Shown in pieces: positions 1 to 6,547 of a stretch of DNA of 7,030 nucleotides. The notes beneath the pieces are model-generated. The model worked only from the letters and a program-made list of their open reading frames with translations, searched no databases and was not told the origin of the DNA. The DNA lies in contig JAKQYG010000223.1 of assembly GCA_023356515.1 (NCBI GenBank), positions 1-7,030 of the forward strand, read 5' to 3'. Within the stretch, counting starts at the first letter, position 1. Each line of letters opens with the position of its first letter. The translations under genes were made by a program, and so were the position numbers. Source of the DNA: Trichodesmium sp. MAG_R04 (GTDB taxonomy: Bacteria > Cyanobacteriota > Cyanobacteriia > Cyanobacteriales > Microcoleaceae).

Positions 1-99
1 CGTAAAATGATGCCTGCGGGATTCATGATTTTAACTGGTATTGTTGCTGTAGGAGTTATGGTTTATGAAATTAGTATAAAAAATTCAGCCACAACTTAG
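1..99 (+). CDS. C-terminal end of a small membrane protein, probably TMEM14/UPF0136 family (partial)
   Basis: An open frame enters from the left edge and ends at TAG 97-99, giving 32 residues. It reads R-K-M-M-P-A-G-F-M, followed by a hydrophobic stretch (ILTGIVAVGVMVYEI) and a short polar tail. The pattern 'R/K-x-M-P-A-G-x-M' followed by a last hydrophobic helix resembles the C-terminus of TMEM14 (UPF0136) proteins, which are roughly 100-residue integral membrane proteins with several short helices and no settled bacterial role. Only about the last third is present, so the family call rests on this short motif. The gene converges on the kinase-WD40 gene, with a 137-bp gap mostly filled by a miniature repeat. 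Other small membrane proteins cannot be excluded. Confidence 0.55.
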   Translation, partial: RKMMPAGFMILTGIVAVGVMVYEISIKNSATT

Positions 100-130
100 T
101 CGATCAAATCTGACTTTAGTGAAAGGTTAT

Positions 131-233
131 CAGGACTTAAGCAGAAACCCGGTTGATCTAAAAAATTCGTTGGTTTGAACAACAATAATTAGGTTTATAA
201 AGCTGTTTCTTTGGTTAGTTTGCGTAAGTCCTG
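131..233. repeat. 103-bp miniature inverted-repeat element, copy A
   Basis: The left end reads CAGGACTTAAGCAGAAAC. The right end, reverse-complemented, reads CAGGACTTACGCAAAC, so the two ends form an imperfect terminal inverted repeat of about 16 bp. The element has no coding capacity and fills the gap between two convergent genes. A second copy lies at 3246-3348 in the same orientation. The two align without gaps over all 103 positions, with 74 identities by hand count (about 72%). GGACTTA-type ends suggest a MITE mobilised by a resident transposase. No clear target-site duplication is visible. Its fold-back ability might also terminate transcription from both flanking genes, which is inference. 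Confidence 0.65.
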
Positions 234-236
234 TGA

Positions 237-2600
237 CTATTTCTGCCAAAGTTTAATACTTTTGTCCTTGCTACCACTAGCAATACTATTACCATCAGGA
301 CTAAAAGAGACGGTATAAACTTCATTTGTATGTCCCGTTAAAGTCTTTAACAATTCTCCTGTTTCTAAATCCCATATCTTAATAGTATTATCCTTACTGC
401 CACTAGCAATATAGCGACCATCTGGACTAATATCAACAGATATAACTTCAGCAATATGACCAGAGAGAGTTTTGATTAACTTTCCTGTTTTTAAATCCCA
501 AATTTTAATTGTAGTGTCATAACTACCACTAACTATCTTTTCCCCATCTGGAGTAATTTTAACAGACCTAATAGGTCCTTTATGCCCAGTTAATGTATTA
601 ATTAATTCTCCCGTATCTAAATCTTCAATTTTGATAGTTTGGTCTGCACTACCACTAACCAATTTTTTACCATCAGAGCTAATATCAATAGAATAAACTA
701 TATCTGAGTGATCGGGGAAACTAAAAATTAAGAAACCCGTTTTTAAATCCCAAACTTTAACTGTTCTATCTCCACTAGAACTAGCAACTATTTTATTATT
801 AGGACTTATAACAACTGACCAAATGGGTGCTCGATGTTCAAAAATCCGAAATGGTTCTCCTGTTGCAAAATTCCAGATAATTACCCTCCAATCATAAGTA
901 CCTGCAACTAATTGAGTAGCATTCTTATTAAAAGCAACTGACCAAATTGGAGAATCATCAGCAGGAAATGTGTTGATAACTCTTCCTGTAGGTATTTCTA
1001 AAATTTTTACTGTTGTCTCTCTACTACCGGCAACTAGCATTTTTCCATCTGGACTAAATACAACAGTACCAACAGCAGCTAAATATCTCGATAAATCTTG
1101 TACTTGATAATTCTGCCAATTTTTACCTTGTTTACATTTTTCTAAAATCTCCTGAGCTTCAGCAAAAATACTAGATTTTTTACTAATTAGAGTTTTTTTA
1201 CTGATGCAATTTTCATAATTTCGCTCTGCATATAAGTTTCTCAGTGAATTTAATTTTGCTACTTCTTCCTGTTCTTTTTTGATTATTCTCTCTTGCTGCA
1301 TTTGATTATAATTTTGAAATTTAATATATCTATAAATAGCAAATATTACTGCAATTATAATAGTGACAACTCCTACAATTAACCACCAGTTAATAAAGAA
1401 TTTTTGATAGTTATTGATCAACATTTTTTTTAATTTTATCAGTATAGATTTAGGAATTACTCTGTATTCTATTAATTCTATATCTTCCTGAGTTAGTCCT
1501 AATATTTGCTGTAAACGTTTTAACTCTTGACGAGTTTTATTACTAAAGGGGTATTGTTGTTTAATAGCATCTTGTAATGTTTTTTCATATTTTTCTCCTT
1601 TATCCCTATATTTACGGTAAGGATTTAATACCTCATCCTCAATTATTTCCTTTTCTTCTGGTGAGAGTTCTAAACTTTCTTGTAGTTCATCTAAAATTAT
1701 TCTCCCCACAATAGAAATATCTCCTCGATCACTAGCTCGATTAATAACCTCTTCCCGATAAATCACCCTTTTACTTGAGTTACTACTAATATTTTGTAAA
1801 TCCGCTATAACTTCTGCTGCTGACTGATAACGTTCGCTATAATTATAGCGCACCATTTTATCTAAAATATTTGCTATATCTGTAGAACAAATTGCTAGAT
1901 GTCGCCAAAATATTTCTTTTTTGTTACCATTTTTATTATCTTTTAATTTAGATAATTCACTACCAGGTAATCCTGTAATGGCCTGAATTCCAATCATTCC
2001 TAATGCATAAATATCACTATTTAATTGTGGGTTGTATTCAAATTGTTCAATTGGCATATATTCCATTGTACCAATCCTTGCCGTCGGATTTGTTTGAGTT
2101 ATATTAATTTCTTTAATAGCTCCAAAATCAATTAGAACCAACTTATTATCTGATTTTCTTCTAATTATATTAGCAGGTTTAATGTCTCGATGAATTACAT
2201 TATTTTCATGTACAAATACTAAAATTTCTAATACTTCTATAAGAATTTTAATTGTTTGGGTTTCAGGTAAAGCTTTACCTGGCATTATTTCACTATCTAA
2301 AGATTGACCAGGAATAAAAGATTGAACTAAATAAAATTCTTGATTTTCTTCAAAGTAAGCAAGGAGTTGAGGAATTTGATTGTTTTCAGATAGCTTTTCT
2401 AGTGTTTGTGCTTCTTGTTTAAATCTACGGCGAATGATTTCCAGAAATCTTTGATTATAAGTATTTGGTCGTAAATGCTTAATAAAACATTGTGGTTTTC
2501 CAGGACGATGAATATCTTGGGCTAGATAATTATGGCCAAATTCTCCTGATTCAATAATTTTAATAATTTTATAGCGCCCATCTAAAATATTTTTAATCAT
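237..2600 (-). CDS. Membrane-anchored Ser/Thr protein kinase with C-terminal seven-bladed WD40 propeller
   Basis: The 787-residue protein begins with a eukaryotic-type (Hanks) kinase domain, about residues 8-270. Visible motifs are the catalytic Lys K41 (F-I-K-H-L), H137-R138-D139 with K141 and N144, D158-F159-G160, and the activation-segment motif GTMEYMPIEQ (177-186). The glycine loop reads ESGEFG (17-22), with Glu in place of the usual first Gly. A helical linker (about 280-400) contains two similar units, LELSPEEKEIIEDEV and LGLTQEDIELIEYRV. One membrane segment (about 404-424) follows, then a charged, probably coiled stretch (about 430-495). Seven WD40 repeats fill about 505-787; in the fourth the usual Trp is Glu (IKIEDL). 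The kinase should face the cytoplasm and phosphorylate Ser/Thr, with the propeller as a docking or sensing module across the membrane; topology and substrate are inferred. Start ATG 2600 is preferred because GGAG lies 6 nt upstream. ATGs at 2606 and 2612 are alternatives adding 2 or 4 residues. No frameshift is seen. Confidence 0.95.
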   Translation of the reverse strand: MIKNILDGRYKIIKIIESGEFGHNYLAQDIHRPGKPQCFIKHLRPNTYNQRFLEIIRRRFKQEAQTLEKLSENNQIPQLLAYFEENQEFYLVQSFIPGQSLDSEIMPGKALPETQTIKILIEVLEILVFVHENNVIHRDIKPANIIRRKSDNKLVLIDFGAIKEINITQTNPTARIGTMEYMPIEQFEYNPQLNSDIYALGMIGIQAITGLPGSELSKLKDNKNGNKKEIFWRHLAICSTDIANILDKMVRYNYSERYQSAAEVIADLQNISSNSSKRVIYREEVINRASDRGDISIVGRIILDELQESLELSPEEKEIIEDEVLNPYRKYRDKGEKYEKTLQDAIKQQYPFSNKTRQELKRLQQILGLTQEDIELIEYRVIPKSILIKLKKMLINNYQKFFINWWLIVGVVTIIIAVIFAIYRYIKFQNYNQMQQERIIKKEQEEVAKLNSLRNLYAERNYENCISKKTLISKKSSIFAEAQEILEKCKQGKNWQNYQVQDLSRYLAAVGTVVFSPDGKMLVAGSRETTVKILEIPTGRVINTFPADDSPIWSVAFNKNATQLVAGTYDWRVIIWNFATGEPFRIFEHRAPIWSVVISPNNKIVASSSGDRTVKVWDLKTGFLIFSFPDHSDIVYSIDISSDGKKLVSGSADQTIKIEDLDTGELINTLTGHKGPIRSVKITPDGEKIVSGSYDTTIKIWDLKTGKLIKTLSGHIAEVISVDISPDGRYIASGSKDNTIKIWDLETGELLKTLTGHTNEVYTVSFSPDGNSIASGSKDKSIKLWQK

Positions 2601-2606
2601 TGTCAT

Positions 2607-2610
2607 CTCC
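2607..2610 (-). promoter_or_regulatory. Ribosome binding site deciding the kinase start
   Basis: On the - strand GGAG is followed by ATGACA and then ATG (2600-2598), a 6-nt spacing. The ATG at 2612 overlaps this site and has no purine-rich sequence before it, and the ATG at 2606 directly abuts GGAG. The third ATG is therefore the most plausible start. Confidence 0.6.
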
Positions 2611-2849
2611 ATAATTTGTATCGAAAATCTTTATGAATTGGTAAACAAATTTTGTTATTCCTATATAGATATAGAGTTATACCGTCCTTAATAAGAACAA
2701 GAAGATTTTTTATGATGCGCCCGTTCCTTAAGTTATAAATCTAACATGAGCCGGAACCTTAAAATATGAGCCATTTTCCTATTTATTTATCAGTTATCCT
2801 AGACTATAGCAATCTTATTTGATTTGTAATATTTTTCTGGTAGTTAGTA

Positions 2850-2960
2850 GTTATAGCAATCGCCACAATTGTGAGGACACCTTCTTGTTGCCAGTTGACT
2901 GTTTCCTTTTGCCTTTAAATCAAAATACGATCTCCTAACCGATATGTCCGTTGCTATAGC
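2850..2960. repeat. TATAGCAA-bounded short repeat (MITE-like)
   Basis: TATAGCAA at 2852-2859 is matched by its exact reverse complement TTGCTATA at 2951-2958, and the flanks extend the similarity (GTTATAGCAATCG versus GCTATAGCAACGG). A further CTATAGCAATC lies at 2804-2814 in the same orientation as the left copy. The enclosed 90 or so bases are non-coding and include the palindrome CACAATTGTG. This resembles the small non-autonomous repeats common in cyanobacterial spacers. Mobility is not shown. Confidence 0.4.
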
Positions 2961-2986
2961 AGTCAGCAGTCAATAGCCAGTAGTCA
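2959..2986. repeat. Heptamer tandem run (STRR-like)
   Basis: Four consecutive 7-base units read GCAGTCA, GCAGTCA, ATAGCCA and GTAGTCA: the first two are identical, the fourth differs at one position and the third at three. Short tandemly repeated repetitive (STRR) heptamers of this kind are characteristic of filamentous cyanobacterial intergenic DNA, which supports the host assignment. Confidence 0.55.
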
Positions 2987-3164
2987 GAGTTTTCAAGGTT
3001 TTCAGCTCCAATTAACTATTAGAAAAATTATTACAACCAATTTAAATTTAGGACTGCTATGTAAACTTGCTGTAAGAGCCTTTATCAGGATAAATAGAAT
3101 TTTCTGTATAAATTTTAACATTATTGATTCTAATTTCCAGAGATAATATTAGCATATATGCATC

Positions 3165-3208
3165 TAAAACAATCTAAAAGCTACGATAATTCACGGGAGA
3201 TTGTTTTA
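3165..3208. repeat. Perfect 11-bp inverted repeat (hairpin), 22-base loop
   Basis: TAAAACAATCT (3165-3175) and AGATTGTTTTA (3198-3208) are exact reverse complements around a 22-base loop that contains the more GC-rich stretch TTCACGGG. No T-tract follows in the manner of an intrinsic terminator, and no gene ends nearby. It could be the tip of a small mobile element, an operator or a structured RNA; none of these can be chosen from the sequence alone. Confidence 0.5.
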
Positions 3209-3245
3209 AAACTACATTATTTTAATTAAGACTTTTTTATACTCA

Positions 3246-3348
3246 TAGAACTTATGTAGAAATTAAATTTATCTAAGAAATTGGGTGGTTTTAACAATAA
3301 TAATCAGGGCAATAAACCTGCTTTCTTGGTTGTTTTACGTAAATTATG
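3246..3348. repeat. 103-bp miniature inverted-repeat element, copy B
   Basis: This copy aligns end to end and without gaps with 131-233 (constant offset 3115 bases), with 74 of 103 identities by hand count. The best-conserved blocks are ATCTA-(A/G)-AAATT, the segment TGGTTT-(G/T)-AAC-AA and the right end CTTTGGTT/CTTGGTT followed by CGTAA. Its terminal inverted repeat is more decayed than in copy A: the left end reads TAGAACTTATG and the right end ACGTAAATTATG. It is probably the older or less constrained copy. Confidence 0.65.
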
Positions 3349-3529
3349 GCTGATTTAAAATAATAACATCTAATTATTAAATCTTTGTAATTTATTCGGA
3401 AACATATCATCAAAAATGTTAACGTTAAAAACGTAAGATTAATGAGACTTTTTATATTTTTGGACTTTGAAATTTTATAACACCCCATTGACTATTGCTA
3501 GGATTAGTACACGAAATAGCTAGATTAAT

Positions 3530-3732
3530 TAGGACTTATGCATGAACGCTATTGTTTGGGTGTGTTTTGCTTCGCGACGTGAAAATCCCTAGGGTAACGG
3601 ACCAAGACTCTATATATGGTACCTTGGCGTAAATCTTGATTAATATCAAGAATTTAAGTATTACCACTATGGTGTATTTTTATGATTATTTTAGCGAGTC
3701 ATGCTAGAATTAGAAGTTTTGTGTAAGTCTTG
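3530..3732. repeat. Candidate third miniature element with related terminal repeats
   Basis: The left end TAGGACTTATGCATGAAC is close to the GGACTTA-type end of copy A. The right end GTTTTGTGTAAGTCTTG, reverse-complemented, is CAAGACTTACACAAAAC, so an imperfect inverted repeat of about 16 bp bounds some 203 bases. An alternative right end, GGCGTAAATCTTGA at 3627-3640, would give an element of about 110 bp, nearer the size of copies A and B. The interior is not alignable with copies A and B by eye. The region contains CCCTAGGG and the FNR-type palindrome. Confidence 0.4.
3635..3650. promoter_or_regulatory. FNR/CRP-family-type operator (TTGAT-N4-ATCAA) upstream of nirB
   Basis: TTGAT (3636-3640), TAAT and ATCAA (3645-3649) match the FNR consensus in all ten half-site positions. 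The symmetry extends to C...G at 3635/3650 and, with one inserted base, into the flanks TAAAT/AATTTA. The centre lies about 247 bases before the nirB start. In Escherichia coli nirBD is activated by FNR under anaerobic conditions, which makes this position suggestive. A TATGAT hexamer at 3681-3686 could be a -10 element, putting the box near -50, but no TSS is known. A chance palindrome or mobile-element structure remains possible. Confidence 0.45.
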
Positions 3733-3889
3733 AATACATACAGCAGATTTCGGGCAAATGATGTACAAGGTCAATGGTGAAAATCATGTAGTGCAGGTAT
3801 CTTCCCCCAGTGGCTAGACCTCATAACAATGGAAAGCGCTGTATATTGTTACATAATTTATAGTTTGATTTTTTGGGAATCCTAAAGAA

Positions 3890-6406
3890 ATGAAAAAGAA
3901 AATAGTTGTCATTGGTAACGGTATGGTCGGTTACAAATTTTGTGAACGACTTACGGACAAAGATACTGAAGGTCAGTATCAGATAATCACTTTCTGCGAA
4001 GAACCCCGTCCCGCATATAACCGCGTAAATCTCTCAGCATATTTTGACGGTAAAACTGCAGAAGACCTTTCAATGGCCAGCAGAGAATGGTATGAAGAAA
4101 GAGGAATTGAACTCCACATCGGAGATAAAGTGGCAAAAGTAGACAGAGATAAAAAGATTGTTATTTCTTCTAAAGGCTTAGAAATTCAGTATGACAAAGT
4201 TATTTTTGCTACAGGTTCATCAGCTTTCGTGCCACCGGTTCCTGGTGTAGATAAAGAAGGGGTTTTTGTTTACAGAACTATCGAAGACCTTGAAAAAATC
4301 ACTGAGTATGGCAAGAAAAGTAAATCATGTGCTGTCATCGGTGGTGGTCTTCTTGGACTTGAGGCTGCTAAAGCAGCTCAGGACCTTGGTCTTAAAACTC
4401 ACTGTGTAGAATTTGCTCCCAGACTTATGCCAAGACAGCTCGATGATGCTGGTGGTTTGATGCTTAAAGACATCATCGAATCTAGAGGTATTAATGTTTA
4501 TCTCAGCAAGAATACTAAGAAGATAGCCGGTAACGGTAAAGTTACTGCAATGGAATTTTCTGATGAGACAACACTTGAAGTGGATATGATCATCGTTTCC
4601 GCTGGTATTCGCCCAAGGGATGAAGTTGCTAGACAGTGTGGCCTAACACTTGGCCCCCGCGGTGGTATCCTTGTAAATGAAAAGTTGCAGACAAGTGACC
4701 CGGATATATATGCCATCGGTGAATGTGCACTATATGAAAATATGATTTATGGACTGGTTGCTCCAGGTTATCAGATGGCAGATACTTTAGCAGAGGAGCT
4801 TCTTGGGCGTGACGCATCTTTTAATGGTGCTGACATGTCTACAAAACTTAAATTAATTGGAACTGATGTGGCTAGCTTTGGGAATATTGAACCTCAAGTT
4901 CCATCTAAAGAACTTGTGATTAATGACCCACACGGAGGCATTTATAAGAAATTAATCATTACTGAAGATGGTAAGACTCTCCTGGGAGGTATTCTCGTTG
5001 GTGACGCGGATGGGTATGGTAATCTTTTGCAGTTGTACCAAAATAAAATGGTGCTCCCAGAGGATCCTATGCAGCTTATTCTGCCAACATCTGATGATAG
5101 TGCTGCCAGTGGTGTTGGGGTTAGCGACCTACCGGGTACAGCTCAAATTTGTTCATGTGAAGGAGTGACAAAAGCAGATATCTGTGCCGCAATTGATAAT
5201 GGTGCCTGTTCTATTTCCGAAATTAAGAAAATTACTAAGGCTAGCACTGGTTGTGGTGGATGTATGCCATTGGTTACAAGGCTTTTTAAGGCTAAGATGA
5301 AAGAAGCTGGTGTTCAGATCAGTAATGCCCTTTGTGAACATTTTGATATGACTCGGCAGGAAATGTACCAGATCGTGAGAGTAACTGGTATTAAAACTTT
5401 TGAAGAACTTATCGAGAAACATGGTAAAGGTTCAGGTTGTGAAATCTGTAAGCCTGCTGCGGCATCAATTTTTGCTTCAACATGGAATTTACCAGTTCTT
5501 GAACAACCGAGTATTAATGATACAAACGATGCCTACCTGGCAAATATTCAACGGGATGGTACTTACTCAGTTATTCCTCGTATACCAGGTGGTGAAATCA
5601 CTCCTGATAAATTGATCGTTATCGGTGAAGTTGCTAAAAAGTACGGCCTTTACATGAAATTGACGGGTGGTCAACGTATTGATATGTTCGGCGCTAAACT
5701 TCATGAACTTCCTGAAATCTGGAAGATTCTTATTGATGCAGGATTTGAATCTGGTCATGCTTATGCAAAATCTCTCAGAACTATTAAGTCTTGTGTTGGT
5801 TCTACTTGGTGTCGGTTCGGTGTAGGTGATTCTGTTAGTCTCGCTATACGTCTTGAACAGCGTTATCGCGGTATTCGTGCACCTCACAAAATTAAATCTG
5901 CTGTCAGTGGTTGTACCCGTGAATGCGCTGAAGCTCAAGGTAAAGATTTCGGTATTATTGCTACTGAACATGGCTGGAATTTATATGTCTGTGGTAATGG
6001 TGGTATGAAGCCTCGTCACGCTGACCTGCTGGCAGAAAATCTCGATGAAGAAACTTTGATTAAATATATTGACCGTTTCTTAATGTATTACATTAAAACT
6101 GCGGATAAACTTATGAGAACTTCTACCTGGATGGATCAACTTGAAGGTGGCATCGAGCACTTAAAAGAGGTGGTGATCAACGACTCACTTGGTATATGCA
6201 AGGAATTAGAGGCCCAAATGACTCATTTGGTTGATACTTATGAGTGTGAATGGAAGAATGCTATAAATGATCCAGAAAAGCTGAAACGATTTAAGCATTT
6301 TGTTAACTGTGACGATACAGATGAAACTATCGAGTTTGTTGACGAGCGTGGACAGATTCGTCCAGCGACTTATGATGAGAAAAAGCAATTGGTAGCAGTT
6401 CAATAA
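3890..6406 (+). CDS. nirB: NADH-dependent nitrite reductase, large subunit NirB
   Basis: The 838-residue protein, the usual length for NirB, catalyses six-electron reduction of nitrite to ammonium in the cytoplasm using NADH. The N-terminal half is an FAD/NAD oxidoreductase: FAD loop G9-N-G-M-V-G14, NAD loop G151-G-G-L-L-G156, and the second FAD contact YAIGECA around G277-E278. A BFD-like [2Fe-2S] domain follows with C421-S-C423 and C455-G-G-C458, then a second, reduced one with C517-E-I-C520. The ferredoxin-like half-domain starts near residue 557. The siroheme/[4Fe-4S] ligands are C635-x5-C641 and C675-x3-C679, the canonical spacing. The frame is intact and all catalytic Cys are present. 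Start ATG 3890 begins directly with the conserved KKKIVVIGNGMVG segment; only weak purine runs (GGGA at 3875, AAAGA at 3884) precede it. nirD lies 141 bp downstream. Visible G+C (about 40-45% in sampled lines) and frequent CTT leucine codons differ from the AT-rich, TTA-using kinase gene, hinting at transfer. Assimilatory and detoxifying roles cannot be separated here. Confidence 0.96.
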   Translation: MKKKIVVIGNGMVGYKFCERLTDKDTEGQYQIITFCEEPRPAYNRVNLSAYFDGKTAEDLSMASREWYEERGIELHIGDKVAKVDRDKKIVISSKGLEIQYDKVIFATGSSAFVPPVPGVDKEGVFVYRTIEDLEKITEYGKKSKSCAVIGGGLLGLEAAKAAQDLGLKTHCVEFAPRLMPRQLDDAGGLMLKDIIESRGINVYLSKNTKKIAGNGKVTAMEFSDETTLEVDMIIVSAGIRPRDEVARQCGLTLGPRGGILVNEKLQTSDPDIYAIGECALYENMIYGLVAPGYQMADTLAEELLGRDASFNGADMSTKLKLIGTDVASFGNIEPQVPSKELVINDPHGGIYKKLIITEDGKTLLGGILVGDADGYGNLLQLYQNKMVLPEDPMQLILPTSDDSAASGVGVSDLPGTAQICSCEGVTKADICAAIDNGACSISEIKKITKASTGCGGCMPLVTRLFKAKMKEAGVQISNALCEHFDMTRQEMYQIVRVTGIKTFEELIEKHGKGSGCEICKPAAASIFASTWNLPVLEQPSINDTNDAYLANIQRDGTYSVIPRIPGGEITPDKLIVIGEVAKKYGLYMKLTGGQRIDMFGAKLHELPEIWKILIDAGFESGHAYAKSLRTIKSCVGSTWCRFGVGDSVSLAIRLEQRYRGIRAPHKIKSAVSGCTRECAEAQGKDFGIIATEHGWNLYVCGNGGMKPRHADLLAENLDEETLIKYIDRFLMYYIKTADKLMRTSTWMDQLEGGIEHLKEVVINDSLGICKELEAQMTHLVDTYECEWKNAINDPEKLKRFKHFVNCDDTDETIEFVDERGQIRPATYDEKKQLVAVQ

Positions 6407-6412
6407 GGAAAG

Positions 6413-6460
6413 GCAGAAGGAATCAGAATTCTCTCCTGAAGGTTACTTTCTGCCTTCTGC
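6413..6460. repeat. Intercistronic hairpin just after the nirB stop
   Basis: GCAGAAGG (6413-6420) pairs with CCTTCTGC (6453-6460). After a 3-base bulge (AAT), CAGAA (6424-6428) pairs with TTCTG (6448-6452). The stem starts six bases after the nirB TAA. No run of T follows directly, so it is not a classic terminator. It may stabilise the nirB mRNA 3' end or partly attenuate nirD, or it may be a repeat of the cyanobacterial TCTGCCT type. Confidence 0.5.
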
Positions 6461-6490
6461 GTTTGTGTCTCTTGCTTTATTAGCCATCTC

Positions 6491-6507
6491 GCTCTGTTCC
6501 GTAGAGC
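6491..6507. repeat. Small hairpin upstream of nirD
   Basis: GCTCT (6491-6495) and AGAGC (6503-6507) pair around a 7-base loop (GTTCCGT). It is followed at once by the 13-bp motif AGTGTCGGGAGTA that recurs in the tnpB remnant. Short, so weak on its own. Confidence 0.3.
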
Positions 6508-6520
6508 AGTGTCGGGAGTA
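6508..6520 (+). repeat. 13-bp direct repeat AGTGTCGGGAGTA, copy 1 (copy 2 at 6964-6976)
   Basis: The same 13 bases occur exactly in the nirB-nirD spacer and inside the tnpB remnant (there encoding part of K-V-S-G-V-P), 456 bases apart in the same orientation, so the two copies flank nirD. Flanking similarity is weak. It may be a relic of tnpB sequence upstream of nirD or a coincidence. Confidence 0.35.
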
Positions 6521-6533
6521 TGACAATATTTTT

Positions 6534-6538
6534 AAGGA
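6534..6538 (+). promoter_or_regulatory. Ribosome binding site of nirD
   Basis: AAGGA lies 9 nt before ATG 6548, a good Shine-Dalgarno match and clearly stronger than anything before nirB. This implies efficient independent translation initiation of nirD despite the long intercistronic gap. Confidence 0.6.
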
Positions 6539-6547
6539 TTATTACAT

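Larger units (their letters stand above)
2601..3889. other. 1.3-kb gene-free, repeat-rich divergent intergenic region
   Basis: This region separates the divergent kinase and nirB genes. It is AT-rich with stops in every frame, and the only longish open frame (65 codons, 3291-3488 on the - strand) overlaps a repeat and looks fortuitous. It contains TATAGCAA motifs, a heptamer run, an 11-bp-stem hairpin, the second 103-bp miniature repeat, a third element with related ends and an FNR-type palindrome. The promoters of both flanking genes must lie here, but no convincing paired -35/-10 set was found. Short perfect palindromes also occur at 2864-2873 (CACAATTGTG), 3152-3161 (GCATATATGC) and 3587-3594 (CCCTAGGG). 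Confidence 0.75.

Noticed and set aside
2601..2612. Upstream ATG at 2612 as the kinase start, adding M-E-M-T
   Set aside because: It overlaps the GGAG that serves the ATG at 2600 and has no ribosome binding site of its own.
2864..2873. Palindrome CACAATTGTG as an operator
   Set aside because: A 10-bp palindrome in AT-rich repeat DNA is expected by chance, and it lies inside a repeat-like unit far from either gene start.
3291..3488. A 65-codon open frame on the - strand starting MGCYKISKSKN
   Set aside because: It overlaps the miniature repeat copy B, lacks a recognisable domain or clear ribosome binding site, and sits in low-complexity AT-rich DNA.
3716..3870. Possible NtcA sites upstream of nirB, such as GTAAGTCTTGAATAC and GTATATTGTTAC
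   Set aside because: The spacers are 9 and 6 bases instead of the canonical 8 in GTA-N8-TAC, so neither is a convincing NtcA box.
5567..5971. A 134-codon open frame on the - strand inside nirB
   Set aside because: It lies wholly opposite the conserved siroheme-domain coding sequence and its product looks like an antisense reading of nirB codons.
6413..6460. Intrinsic terminator between nirB and nirD
   Set aside because: The stem has a bulge and a long loop and is not followed directly by a run of T, so it is kept only as a hairpin.
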